A DNA stretch of 64,000 nt from Nematostella vectensis (GCF_932526225.1 NC_064039.1:7889001-7953000), one strand, 5' to 3'; shown: positions 10,984-21,108, counted from the first letter of the stretch. Notes: generated by a model not told the origin, from the letters alone. A program made the numbers and translations.

Positions 10984-12515
10984 ATGGATTGGGATGGCTG
11001 GCGGATGCTGAACGAGGAGGCGGCCCCCGGAAGGGGGGCGGAAGAGACGAAAAAGGCGGCAACTGCGGCGGGAGCCTCTATAGCCAAACATATCGCTATA
11101 GCCGAACAAGTCAAACGCGCAAAAACCGGTTTCCCTAGGTCTCTGACCCTCGCGCAAAAGCTCCTCTACGCCGTGCCCGCGACCCCCGTGGAGAGCACGG
11201 CCTCGGACATCACCCCATTACTCACGCAGCTAGAGATACACGTGGCTGAGGACAAATCATTCACGACTAGGGTCCGAGACATATTCAAAGAGACAGTAGT
11301 CACGCACAAGTCCGCCAAGAAGTCTCGCCGGTGGCTATCGGAGCCTTCCTATAGGTACTGGCCACAGCAACTCAACTTTGCGGTCTGGTGCGCAACCGCC
11401 GGATGTGGGGTGTCCCTAACTGACCCCACTTTCGCCACGCTCCCCTCTGTCATCAGGGGATTTCTAAGGTTTCACGTCTACTTTACCACCCGGAGGATAC
11501 TCTACGAGCTCGGCGCCCCCCTGCCTGGCGACAGCCCGTTCACGCAAAAAGGGAACCCCTACAAGAAGGCCGCTTTCGAGCGTCTATGCATAGAGTTCGG
11601 TTTGCCGCGTAAGCCGGACTTCCGATGGAAAGGCGGGCGGAACCACGGGCTAGGCGATGTGTTTGTGTTCTACCCGGGGGAGGGGTATCGCAACGTGCAC
11701 GTGATCCGTGGCTACGACACGGCGGCGGACGAGTACCCGAGCCACCTCAATCTGTTTAGCGACGAAGGTGGGACGTACAATAGTGGGAAGCAGGTGGGTT
11801 TCATACGCAACGACGACCACGGGGGCGTGCATTACAGCTGGTTTGCGCCTCCCAAAGGTGAGGGGCTGACAAAAGCAGGGCTAGGAAGACTCGATCGCTC
11901 GGTCGAGGCGTTCTTCTACGCAGTGCTTGGCGCGCAGGTAAACGTCCGTTTCTCTATCGAGGGGGCCGGTGGGCCGGCCATGGAGGCGCAGGCGGAGTCC
12001 ACGAAGCTGCTTGGAGACGCGATCATAGAAAACGACATCGCTCAAAGCGTGCAAAGGTACCAGTTAGCCGTGCAGGAGGCCAAGGTGAGACTGAGTCTTG
12101 CGGTCGCACCAGGAGTGTGGCTGATGCCGAGCGATCTGGTGATAAACACGCAAAGCGTCGTGGGCTACAACAATAAACTGCAGAAAGCCACAGACTCCAT
12201 GACGCTCGGCGCAAACGCGATCAACACCGAGACAAAGCCACTCGGTGCTCATAACATGGCCGGTGGGCATCCTAGGGTGCAACACGTGACTGATCCGAGG
12301 ATCGACCGCGAGGTGCGAAGCAAGGCTTTCGCACCTGCGAAAGTGCACGCAGAGGGCGCGGCGCCTGCCCCCTCTTCGCGTATGCATGCTGCGCATAGCA
12401 TGACTGCCGCAGGAACGGCAAGCGCACCCGGACCGGGCGAAAAAAATGACCACACCGCCCTCATGGCGGGTTGTCGGCACTCGCGGTTGCCGCGGCGTAT
12501 TACTTGTTCCGATGA
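10984..12515 (+). pseudogene. Candidate major capsid protein of Polinton-like element, 3' frameshift
   Basis: An open frame of about 495 codons from the ATG at 10984. It contains WPQQLNFAVWCATAGCG, an FHVYFTTRRI segment and a late VAPGVWLMPSDLVINTQS segment. These are typical of a large structural protein that recurs in cnidarian repeat elements. Length (about 500 residues) and position beside the penton-like gene fit a Polinton major capsid protein, but I cannot confirm a double jelly roll by eye. Around 12468 the frame appears to slip by one base: the +1 frame then encodes a hydrophobic, Ala-rich C-terminal segment ending at 12515, whereas the uncorrected frame reads an Arg-rich tail to 12561. 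It diverges from the penton-like gene, with starts 42 bp apart. Confidence 0.55.
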
Positions 12516-13285
12516 TTGCTTTGCATTCGACGAACCAAGAACGCGGCTACGGCTAGAATGAGCAGCCACGCATTTTCGCCAAGGAATTTCAGCGCTTCTC
12601 CTGCAGCCTTAAACACGAAGTTCGCGATGCTGCCTACTAGCCCAGGGAGAAGCTCGCCTAGCTTTTTCCCGATAGCCTTAAGACCGTTACCGACCCCTCT
12701 GGCCACGGAGGAGAGCGACTTGCCGAGCGACATCACAATAGCCGCGATCGTCGTCGCTATGGCCAACCCGATAGCGGTGACGGTAAAGCCGTACTTTTTT
12801 GAAGATGGTTTTGATGCGCTCTCTTAGCGGCTTTCGGTTCTCGAGCTCTCGGTTTTCGCGTTCTAGTTCGTCGATCTCGGATTGCCTTTACTCGTTGCGC
12901 TCACGGGCCTCTTGGCGGCGACTCTCCGACGTGTTACGGTCGTCGATGGTCTCCCTGTCTGTGGTTACCACCCCTTGCAGCTCTTGGACTTGTTCTGTGT
13001 TCTCCTGGATCACCGCGTCTATCTCTGCCACGGACCCCATCGCCAGCTTGAAGCCTTTCAGCTTTGCAACGTCCTGTCGAACGCCCCCGTTCTCATTGAA
13101 CAGCTGTCTTGGTTTAGTCCAACCTCCTTTGTGGAGGTTACGAAGCTGTTTTAGCGTCTTTCTCTGCTGACGGACCACGGCGTATGTACCCAAGGGCGCT
13201 CTCCGAGGCGCTGCTCTTCGAGATCACGCTTGTAACGGTTGACCAGGTAGTAGTCGGAAGCGATGCTACCTCGCAAAGTTCCTGT
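12500..13285 (-). pseudogene. Coiled-coil plus membrane-segment protein, multiply broken
   Basis: Pieces in three frames make one gene. They are 13285-13195 (start codon apparently lost; an ATC stands where an ATG would fit near 13270), 13193-12891 (Gln/Glu-rich coiled coil), then after a TAA at 12888-12890 a further coiled-coil stretch. After a one-base slip in the T run at about 12795-12800 comes the 12766-12500 segment. That last part holds an amphipathic Gly/Lys stretch and a strongly hydrophobic helix (WLLILAVAAFLV). Breaks: one stop, frameshifts near 13194 and 12798, lost start. A protein of this order (coiled coil, amphipathic region, C-terminal membrane helix) recurs in cnidarian Polinton-like elements, function unknown. 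It converges on the capsid gene with about 16 bp overlap. Confidence 0.6.
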
Positions 13286-13686
13286 CAAACGATGAGAGCG
13301 CTGCCTTAGCTGAGAAGGAGAGTCACGACAAGGCCCTCGAGAAATACCAACAAGACTATGGACGCTACCAACAGCGGGGACAAGAAATCCTCGATTGGCA
13401 AGCGCAAAGTCGCGAGAGAGGGGCCCTCGCAAAGCAAAGCTTCACCGACACTGACTACGCGCTCAAACTTTACAACCAGACCCGACCAAAACAACCCCTG
13501 GAGTCAATGCGGGCTCCTGAGCTGTCCGACTACTACATCCCCAGCAAAACGCAGAAAAACGCCGAGTTGGCGTACATTGGCGCCGGCGCTCTCGCCATCG
13601 GCTACACAGCTAGCCCCTTGCTAGGCGGCCTTAGGCGGCCTTTTCCCATACTGCGCGTATTCGTATACTTATACGTAGAAGTATAA
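13263..13686 (+). pseudogene. Small coiled-coil / C-terminal hydrophobic protein, frameshifted
   Basis: A plus-strand frame not beginning with a usable start runs from about 13291 to the TAA at 13684-13686. It encodes a Lys/Glu/Gln-rich helix (DKALEKYQQDYGRYQQ), then a short conserved-looking LSDYYIPS motif, then a hydrophobic tail (ELAYIGAGALAIGY). An ATG at 13263 opens a 10-codon basic frame that ends at a TGA at 13293-13295. A 2-base deletion there would explain the break. The pattern of N-terminal basic stretch, coiled coil and terminal helix suggests a small virion-associated membrane protein. Function not known. Confidence 0.5.
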
Positions 13687-13687
13687 G

Positions 13688-13969
13688 ATGATTGCAGACC
13701 AGTTGTGGAGTGCTATGCACGAGGTAGCAGCCGCTGCTAAGCGAGTGACACCGAAGGTGTCGTCGATGGGTGGATTATGTAGCTTTGGTGACATTGCTAA
13801 CCAAAGCCTCGAGTTGTGGCGCGCAGACAGGGAGTGTGTTAAGAGATTCGCCAATGTCGTTCTCCGAGGGCCTACCGACCTCAGAAAGACCGCCTCGGCA
13901 CTACCCGAGCAGACGGCAACCGCCTGTTGGAGACTGATACACCTGTTGCAGTACATTGCCGACACGTAA
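13688..13969 (+). CDS. Small unknown protein, overlaps integrase start
   Basis: 93-codon open frame starting at an ATG right after the preceding gene's TAA. It ends with TAA whose last base is the first base of the integrase ATG (TAATG, 13967-13971). Such tight spacing suggests co-transcription. It has an Ala-rich first half, two conserved-looking Cys/Trp residues late, and no domain I recognise. A role as an N-terminal extension or partner of the integrase is conceivable but unsupported. Confidence 0.5.
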   Translation: MIADQLWSAMHEVAAAAKRVTPKVSSMGGLCSFGDIANQSLELWRADRECVKRFANVVLRGPTDLRKTASALPEQTATACWRLIHLLQYIADT

Positions 13970-14950
13970 TGGCGGCGAAGCGCATGTCCGACGAAGAACT
14001 CGATGCGTTCCTTCGTCCTATATACTACGCCAGAGGTGGCTTCCAGGGAGTGACCGCTCTGCATGCCAAACTCCCCAAGGGCTCAGCCTCCATAGATCGA
14101 GTGCGCAAGTGGGTAAGCTCGCAGCCCGTCGGGGGCTACACACAGACGCCCCCTCCTCCGACTACCTACGCCCACTTCTCGGAGCAGATACCAAACCGTA
14201 TCCACAAGTCGGACCTGCTATTTTTGCCAACCGACCGCGGGTACAAGTATGCCCTGACTGTCGTTGACGTTGCTTCACGATATAAAGCCGCCCGCCCACT
14301 GAGGACTAAGAGCACGGCCGTCGTCTCCCGCGAACTCGCTGACATCTATGCAGAGGGACCTCTCACATGGCCTAAAGTCCTCATGGTTGATGACGGCACG
14401 GAGTTCAAGGGTGCTACCACAAAGCTCCTAACAGACCACGGGGTGGAGGTCCGACGGGCTGAGCCAGGGCACCACAGGAGCCATACTTTCGCCGAGTCTT
14501 TCCATCGCTTGCTGGCACAGCGCCTATTTCGTACGCAGTACTTGAAGGAGCTTGCATCCGGCGAAACAAACCGCGAGTGGGTTACTGCTTTGCCAATCGT
14601 CATCTCGGACATAAACGCAACGAAGACTCGCATGACTGGCTTTGCGCCTAAAGACGCCATAAAGCTGAGGCGCGTGCCTCTCAAAGCCCCCCTTAGAGCT
14701 CCCCTTAGAGGTCGGAACGGAGGTGTACATCGCCGTAAACGAGGAAGACCTTCAGGACAAGGGCCGGCGGCGAGCAACGGACCCGTGGTGGACAAGCAAG
14801 GCATACCCAATACTAAAGAGGGTCATGGAGCCCGGACAGCCAGTGTTGTATTACACGGCGTACTCTAAGCACGGCTTCACGCGTTCGCAGTTGCGTAGCG
14901 TCACGCTAGCGTCTAGCGTGATCAGCGCTTGTGCCTTCTATTGCAGCTAA
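13969..14950 (+). pseudogene. rve-family integrase of Polinton-like element, C-terminal frameshift
   Basis: The frame from the ATG at 13969 contains a retroviral-type integrase core. The first catalytic Asp is in SDLLFLP, followed by ALTVVDVASRY. The second is in VMVDDGTEFKG and the Glu is in FAESFHRLLAQ. All three catalytic residues are present. An N-terminal helical region of about 80 residues precedes the core. At the C6 run 14687-14692 the frame slips by one base. The natural C-terminal region, with ATDPWW and PGQPVLYY (a chromo/SH3-like tail in Polinton integrases), then continues in another frame from about 14700 to 14950. Without the slip the frame runs on into an Arg-rich tail to 14868. 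The enzyme would join element ends to host DNA, matching the 6-bp target duplication. Confidence 0.85.
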
Positions 14951-17426
14951 GGCACGTGAGTCTGACATTCACTTTGTAGTGACCCTGACTGTCGTCCAGC
15001 CGGTCGATACTGAAGCATTGGTGATGGCTCTTGGTGTACCCCTGAAACAGAAGCTGAGTGTCACAGACCGTGCACTTCTTTTCCGCGTCAGCAATCATGC
15101 CGAGTACGTGGTCTACCGTCAGAACGTGGTGCGGTCCCATGTACTTTGTGCGACCCTTTTGCCTGTCGTCTATAGCGTATTGCTTGATTCGCGCTATAAT
15201 GAGCTCTTCACTGGGCGTAGCCTGCAGTCCTGTGGGAACCAAGGCACCAGGGGTGTTATCGGGGGGGATCACGCGGACAATCTTGTCGGCGCGCCGCACG
15301 CGGGAGATGCCGGTGTATACAGCATTCGTGATCCAGCCCTCTAAGCTGTGGTCTATGATAAACAGACGTCTTGGAGTCTGGATAGTCTTGCCCTGCACCC
15401 AGTGGACTGTCCCCCAGCCCGCGTATTTCCACTCCAGGGGAATCCTGTTAAGGACCGCATCGAGAGGAACCTCGACTACCGTGCCTTTGTACGCGTCGAC
15501 CTTCTCACCCCTTTTGCCTGGCACGGGCACTGGCCGCCCTTGTTGCGATAACGATGCGGGACGCTAGGATCGGGGTCAAAGCGGATGGTTGCTGGCAATC
15601 GGGGGTAGTTTTTCCTGTGATGATCTACCAATCGCTGCTGAACAAGAGCCCCCACCTTGTTGGTCGAGCACACCCACATATCGCTTGGGTGGGCCTGCTC
15701 GATCGCCGCGTCGAACGCCACCCCATCCCACTCCTCTCGAAACACCTCAAGCTGTTGGGAATCTGGCTGACACCAAATCCGGCCCTTTATGTCGTGGAGC
15801 CTGGAGGAGGGCGCGGCAGAGCCGCAGTCGCATGTACTGTACGGCTTTCCGCAGTCTTCACACAGGCAGCGGTAGTCGGACTCAAACCAGCGGATGTTCC
15901 CTTGTGCCCACTCCTTGAGCATATCGTGAGGCCCCTGTTTATCTCCCCAGGGCGGGACCTGCCCATAGTCGCCACAACACACTACCTGACACGGCCGCGT
16001 GGCGAGATACCCTAGGATTGCGCGTAGCACTTTAGTCTGTACCTTACAGCACTCGTCAATGATGATTACTTCTGCGAGACGGTCGAGTTTGTGCCCCAGC
16101 TCGGAAGGTCTCCACTCCTCTATCGGCTTCTCCGCTGGTATGCAAAGGTAGTGGTGGTAGGTTTGAGCCTTCACCGCGAGGCGCGGGTTGTTGCGAGTCT
16201 TCGCCGCCGGGGCGGCACGCGATGGAGTGGGGGAACTTGATGGAACCCTTTTTTCCGACGCTATACAACACCTCCCTCGCCGTGGCCATGACGAGGTCAC
16301 CCGAGTCTAACAGGTCCTTGAGCTCTGGCGTGGTGATCCAGCTCTCGTTTTGCTCCAAGTGCTGCCCTACCCTCCCGGAAGTGTAGGGGTGGCAGGCCTC
16401 AGAGAACTCCCACTCGGTCAGCTGAATGGCCCCGGTTAGTTGTAGAACCTCGCTCAATGGCCGTCCCACAACATCCGCGATACGATACACGTTCGTAGGG
16501 AAGCCGTATTTCCGTACCAAATCAATGGCGTCCGAGGCGCCGCCGGAGAGACTGTCCTCGCATCCTAGGTACACCGCACGCATGTCGATGTGCGCATGAG
16601 GCTGCGCCCCTAAGTTTTCCTTGCTGTTCCACACTTTGGACTCAACCTGCGCCGCTCGCCAGACGTCCCTGTATCTAAGGGGCGTTGGCCTGATGTTCTC
16701 TCTTTGGGTCCACTTCTTGAAGCGATACCCTATTGCACCGCCCATCGAGTGCGTAGCTTCGGTGTACTCTTGGTAGGCTGGGTGATCATCAGGGAGCCAT
16801 TAAGGATCACATCCCGTCTCGTCTGTTAACGCCCTGTCGATAGCCGCTCCGTCCTGTCCCGACCGGTACAGTTTGCCTTCGTGCGTGACTATAACACGCC
16901 CGCACAGCCAGATCCTTGTGCTTCTGGATATCGCCCTGTTTATAAAGCGAATGAGCACCTCTCGAACTTTTGCCTCGCGCGTTTTTGTGGCGGCACTGGT
17001 AGCGCAAAGCTCTGCCTTCTCCTGACATAACGAACGAAGCTCCCCCTCAGCCTCGAAGTCTAGGCCGTAGACGCTCGTGATCGCGGGTGGTTCGGTCGGG
17101 AGCTCCGCCCAGGCGTGGTTATTGTGGCAAGGGATAGTGACCCTCGCCTTAGTCTTGTACTTCCCCGAGTCCCATATAACGTTGCCCAGGGCGTCCACGG
17201 CTACTAGCTTTACCTCGAGCTTCTTTTCCATCTCAAAGAGGTCTTCTTTGGTGCATCCCGTAGTGGCCAGCATCTTGTCATATCGCTCGAGGATCTTGTC
17301 TCGTGTCTTGGTTAGACCGAGGAAGCGCGAGGTGCCGCGATTCCTCAAGAAGTCGGCAACATAACTCACAACACAGTTACCGTAGGTGTCACCCCCCCTC
17401 GCTCAAACATTGGCCCGGGCTCACCA
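14922..17426 (-). pseudogene. Large SF1-helicase replication protein with HNH-like C-terminus, multiply broken
   Basis: One gene of about 830 codons in pieces. From an ATG at 17424-17426 it reads 12 codons, slips at the G7 run 17392-17398, continues 17390-16803, hits a TAA at 16800-16802, and continues in the same frame to about 16210. It slips at what should be the Walker A loop, then continues to about 15535. After another slip it ends at 14922. Visible motifs: a GG/KT remnant at the P-loop, IIIDEC (motif II), CGDYGQVPPWG (motif III), then WVQGKT and YTGISRVRRAD (motifs V and VI). The last 50 residues have CxxC, SIDRLDD and CxxCN, the pattern of an HNH nuclease. The N-terminal 400 residues are unrecognised; an IDMRAVYL segment may belong to a polymerase or primase-like fold, which is speculation. 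This appears to take the place of the DNA polymerase of standard Polintons. Confidence 0.7.
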
Positions 17427-17432
17427 TTTTGC

Positions 17433-17831
17433 TCAGGTAAAGGGCGAAGCTCGTATCTCACGTAGACGAGCAATTAGAGCAATGATACCTGCTCCACCAA
17501 GATCTCGTATCTCCTGGTAAACACCGGCGCTTATGTCTTGGCCCCGAAGAGTGGCATCCACGCTTGGGAACCGAAAATGGGCGCCGCCGACGAAGAGAGA
17601 ATAGTACTCTTCGGGGTCTAAGCCCTCTTGCCGCCGTTCCAGCAGCAATTGGTCGAACTCGCGCCAGACTTCCTCTGGCCGCGAGCTCGCCGGCATGAGC
17701 GGCTTAAGCAGCTTGCGCTTGGCATCCTCGGGGATGCCCTCGTCCAGGGTGTTCTGGACCAGCCCTGCCAGAACGGCGGGCGCCTCTTTGTCAGGCATGC
17801 TATTGAGAATCTCCTCTATGTAAGCGTCCAT
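17433..17831 (-). CDS. Unknown acidic protein of Polinton-like element
   Basis: 132-codon open frame from an ATG at 17829-17831. Its stop is 6 bases before the replication protein's ATG, so the two probably share a transcript. Composition is acidic and helical (EEILNSMPDKEAP, WREFDQLLLERRQ) with no cysteine cluster, signal peptide or membrane segment. It is one of the few undamaged frames in the element. I do not recognise the family. Confidence 0.55.
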   Translation of the reverse strand: MDAYIEEILNSMPDKEAPAVLAGLVQNTLDEGIPEDAKRKLLKPLMPASSRPEEVWREFDQLLLERRQEGLDPEEYYSLFVGGAHFRFPSVDATLRGQDISAGVYQEIRDLGGAGIIALIARLREIRASPFT

Positions 17832-18025
17832 GTTTGGGTATGCCTTGTGCCACCCAGTCTCTAATTGCCTGTATCGCAGCCCTGCGGTATCAGACAGGAA
17901 GGGTGTTTGGGTATGCCTTGTGCCACCCAGTCTCTAACTGCCCGTATCGCAGCCGGCGGGACGAGTGTTTGGGTATGCCTTGTGCCACCCAGTCTCTAAC
18001 TGCCCGTATTCCGCCGCGCATCCTC
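17831..18025. repeat. Imperfect tandem triplication beside the right terminal repeat
   Basis: TGTTTGGGTATGCCTTGTGC followed by CACCCAGTCTCTAA is present three times, starting at 17831, 17904 and 17966 (spacing 73 and 62 bp). The first copy abuts the ATG of the 17433-17831 gene. The array forms the tail of the zinc-ribbon reading frame. It may be a promoter duplication or simple replication slippage. Confidence 0.8.
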
Positions 18026-18249
18026 TGCCCTACACGATTCGCTCCGCAGGGGCGGCACAACCGCGTCTCCGACTGCGTCCCTATGCCGCAGATCCTGCAC
18101 GGCACGGGGAGGGGGCTGCCCTTACGGAGCCTTTGGAGGTGCACCTTGCAGTAGGTGTCCATGCACCTCTGGCCACACGTGTTTGCATGGCCGACCTTTA
18201 GCAACCTGCAGTAATCTTTTTCGCACTTCATCCTTCGAATGCTATGCAC
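17890..18249 (-). CDS. Zinc-ribbon protein starting inside the terminal repeat
   Basis: 119-codon frame from an ATG at 18247-18249 (alternative ATG at about 18231). Its first 25 codons lie inside the right terminal inverted repeat. Cysteine/histidine spacing (CEKDYC, GHANTC, CMDTYCKVH, CRICG, CRPCG) predicts two or three zinc-binding knuckles, the kind of small DNA-binding regulator found next to termini of such elements. The last third is encoded by the tandem triplication and is probably an abnormal tail. The left terminal repeat carries only the first codons and a stop. Being mirrored by the repeat, this gene could be copied between ends by recombination. Confidence 0.6.
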   Translation of the reverse strand: MHSIRRMKCEKDYCRLLKVGHANTCGQRCMDTYCKVHLQRLRKGSPLPVPCRICGIGTQSETRLCRPCGANRVGQRMRGGIRAVRDWVAQGIPKHSSRRLRYGQLETGWHKAYPNTLPV

Positions 18250-18524
18250 ATGTGCATATACTGCAGGACAGACGGGGGTCTAATTGCAAGGTTCCCACCC
18301 GTTTCTATTAAAGGCCCCAGTCCCGCCGTAGATCAATGATTGCTAACCATTGCTAACTATTTATCTACGCGAAGTGGTCCCGACGTAGATTAGTAATTGC
18401 TAATTATTGCTAATTGTTTATCTACGCAAAGTGGTCCCGACGTAGATTAGTAATTGCCAATTATTGCTAATTGTTTATCTACGCGAAACGCGTTTCAGTG
18501 TCTATGAAAGCCCCCAGTCCCCCC
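18175..18524 (-). repeat. Right terminal inverted repeat of the Polinton-like element
   Basis: Reverse complement of 9133-9483, including the three 57-bp palindromic units and the outer end CCCCCAGTCCCCCC. It ends at the ATTTTT target duplication (18525-18530). Confidence 0.93.
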
Positions 18525-18914
18525 ATTTTTACTAAAACCGAGGCTAAAAAAGCGAGCACCAGAAAAGCGACAAAGCGCCTCATCCCCCTTTGTACCAGAT
18601 GGTATGGTAGCAAAAGTGCTCAGCAAATACGTCCGAAAATTTACATGACCGAACTTAATCGATTAGTGTTTTTTTTGTCCTGGGGAGGGTCTCAATTTTT
18701 GGTCGCCTTGATGGGTTCGGGTCACCATTTTTGTACTTATATTTTGACACGTAGCACGTGGGATAGTGTTCTGCGTGATACATTTCAGTCATATATCGTT
18801 TTCACGACCAAAAATTTGCGATTTTTTCTTTGATTATAGATGCGGTAACGTTTATTCTGTTTGATGACAGCTTTATCCGGACGCGAGCTATTTTTTTCCT
18901 ATGAAAACGATGCA

Positions 18915-19490
18915 AATGAGCCCAGCATTGCTGGGTTCGTGTGCAAACTGCGCCAGCAAAGCTGTGATATGCTCCATGACCACCAGACAAAGGAGATGCT
19001 GACAAAGTGTTGGCCAAAAGTTTGAACTCAATCAAAATTTTGCCAACACTTGTCTGCACCAGCCAGCACCTTTCAACACGGTGTTTAAACTGCGCCAGCA
19101 TTGTTGGGTCAACGTCTAGCCAGCGTCTCACCAGCAATGCTGGCGCTGTTTGCACGGGGCTTAAATCCATTGCTTTTATCGTCATCTTATCACTCGTAGT
19201 CATAAAAATGACGACCGCTACAACATCAGGGGACAAATTAAGACCCGAATTTAACCGGAATTCAGCGGAATCTTGGGTTTTCTTTTGAAAACACAAGTAA
19301 AATGATGGAGTCTTGGGTTGCCTTTGGTCCCGTCATGCATCAAACGCCAGTCACACGTGAACTAATTAACATGCTAGTCATGTGTTTGGGGCAGTTTGCA
19401 CACCGGCCTAACTCCGGCCCAACACTCCACCTGCATTGCTGGGCCAGCAATGCTGATAGGTGCTGGCGCAGTTTGCACAGGGCTTTAGTT
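18915..19490. repeat. Foldback repeats with GCGCCAGCA / TGCTGGCGC arms
   Basis: TGCAAACTGCGCCAGCA near 18940 is mirrored by TGCTGGCGCTGTTTGCA near 19140. A second set (CAGTTTGCACACCGG near 19391, TGCTGGCGCAGTTTGCACAGGGC near 19460) follows. CCAGCATTGCTGG-type palindromes are scattered between. The pattern is that of one or two decayed foldback MITEs. Confidence 0.7.
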
Positions 19491-20277
19491 CTAAAGAAAA
19501 GACTTCTATTTCAACTACAAGAGATATTATTTGCCTATTTCATGCATAAGCCACGGCTCACTTTTAAATTATCCATAGAAAAAGTACCATACATGGAAAC
19601 GTGACCAAATCCAAATTTATTATTATGAAAAGCATTGGTGGAATCATACAATTATTAAAATGAGACAATGAAATTAGAACGTGAGATTAGACAGAGCAAA
19701 GCTACGTTACAAAACGTTACATATGCTCAAAAAGCAGCTAAAAGGAGAAATACTGCCTTTTTGTTTCTTATTCGACAAACTGAGTTCAATGTGCTTTGCG
19801 ATAGAAATAGATATATAAGACCCAAATATATTTCACAAGCAGTAGAGGATTTTAAGTGTTTTAAACCCCCGTTGGGCTGTCAGAAAGCCATACGTAACAA
19901 AAAAAAGTCAGAAAGCCATACGTAACAAAAAAAAAATCACCACTCTCCACCTTTGTCACTGAGCCAAACCCCTCCTTAAGCTGACAAGCTGATCGTTTTT
20001 CCAAGGGCATACAGCCCCCCCATCCCGAAACACGTTAAAATATTTCGTCGTTTGAATATGTTCTGATGCTGAAAATTTCCATTTTAAAAGTTGCTGGGGA
20101 AAAAAGGGGAAACCATTCCTTTTTTCCAAGCCAGCATTGGTTGAGTTTTTTCCCAGCCAGCAGAGGTCAGTTATTTAGCACACGAATAATTGCCCGTATA
20201 CCGATCGGGACGATTTTTCCCCCCAAGCATTTACTCCAGCGCCCCCAAAACTATTCCCAGCACAACTAGTTCGACTC

Positions 20278-20505
20278 CACAGATTTGCCAACAGAACCAT
20301 TCGGGACGACCTTTCTTCCCAGCAACCGAGGGGTCTAACATCTTTCAAGCCAGCAAAGAATCGGGCTGCGGAACATAGATCCGATCCGATTTGCCAGCAG
20401 AACCATTCGGGACGATTTTTTTCCCAGCAACCGAGGGGTTTAACATCTTCCCAGCCAGCAAAAAAACGGGCTGCGAAAGAGATATTTTGCGGAACAGATC
20501 CGATC
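20278..20505. repeat. Imperfect 106-bp tandem duplication
   Basis: GATTTGCCA...CAGAACCATTCGGGACGA through CGGGCTGCG is present at 20282 and again at 20388 with small differences. Related fragments (CCAGCAACCGAGG, CCAGCCAGCA) occur back to about 20090. It is not coding. Confidence 0.75.
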
Positions 20506-21108
20506 CGATTTGTGCCCTTGTTTCTCGTAAGGAAACCCAAAGTTATCAAAACATGATGAAATAGTGTAATCTCCTTACACAAGTTACACATGAGGTGAGG
20601 TGCCTCTACCTAGTAGGTTGTGCTTTTTCCCTTGTTGTACCAGGGGTGGATCTAGCTTTTCGCTAAAGGGGGGTTTGGCTCAGTGACAAAGACGGACCGG
20701 GGTATTTTTTTTGTTTCATATGGCTTTCTGGCAGCCCAAGAGGGGGGTTTAAACTCATCTGAACCCTCACCCTAGATCCGCTACTGTATACACGGTTTGG
20801 TTCACATGCAAGAGATAGGGTACCTTTCCGGTAGGGAAACTGGTAATAAGGGAAAATTGGAATGTGAGCGCATCAAATAGAGATATCCCTGCTTGGAGGG
20901 GAGGGGGGGGGGGGGTAGATTAAACGGTTTTTAAATGGTTCATCTATATTGCTTAGTTGTCGATCTTGTAAGGCTAGCCCTTTCTCTTAGGAACAGCAGG
21001 GGAGTCCATGTGAAGAAGCTGTAACCATCTCTATATCTGAGGGGTAAGGGCACCTTATCTTAATGTGAACAGGGCCTAAGACTCACTATCTTCTCGACCT
21101 GTTTTTTC

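Larger units (their letters stand above)
9133..18524. mobile_element. Maverick/Polinton-like virus-derived element, degenerate
   Basis: A 9.4-kb element flanked by the 6-bp direct repeat ATTTTT (9127-9132 and 18525-18530) and bounded by 350-bp inverted repeats. A 6-bp duplication, long inverted repeats and an rve integrase together define the Polinton/Maverick class. It is visibly richer in G and C than the host DNA. Genes run in both directions: a membrane protein, penton-like protein, coiled-coil protein and replication genes on minus, and candidate capsid protein, small protein and integrase on plus. I find no protein-primed DNA polymerase, packaging ATPase or adenain-like protease. Nearly all genes contain stops or frameshifts, so this is a dead copy. 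Confidence 0.88.
18531..21108. other. Intergenic region, repeat-rich
   Basis: No exon recognised between the Polinton-like element and the stop codon of the polycystin-1-like gene. It contains the palindromic repeats at about 18915-19490 and the 106-bp tandem duplication at 20278-20505, plus a G homopolymer near 20905. The open frames here are short, overlapping and without domains. Confidence 0.55.

Noticed and set aside
12888-13193. Separate 101-residue coiled-coil gene and separate 88-residue membrane protein
   Set aside because: Continuous composition across the stop and the T-run slip shows that they are fragments of one gene.
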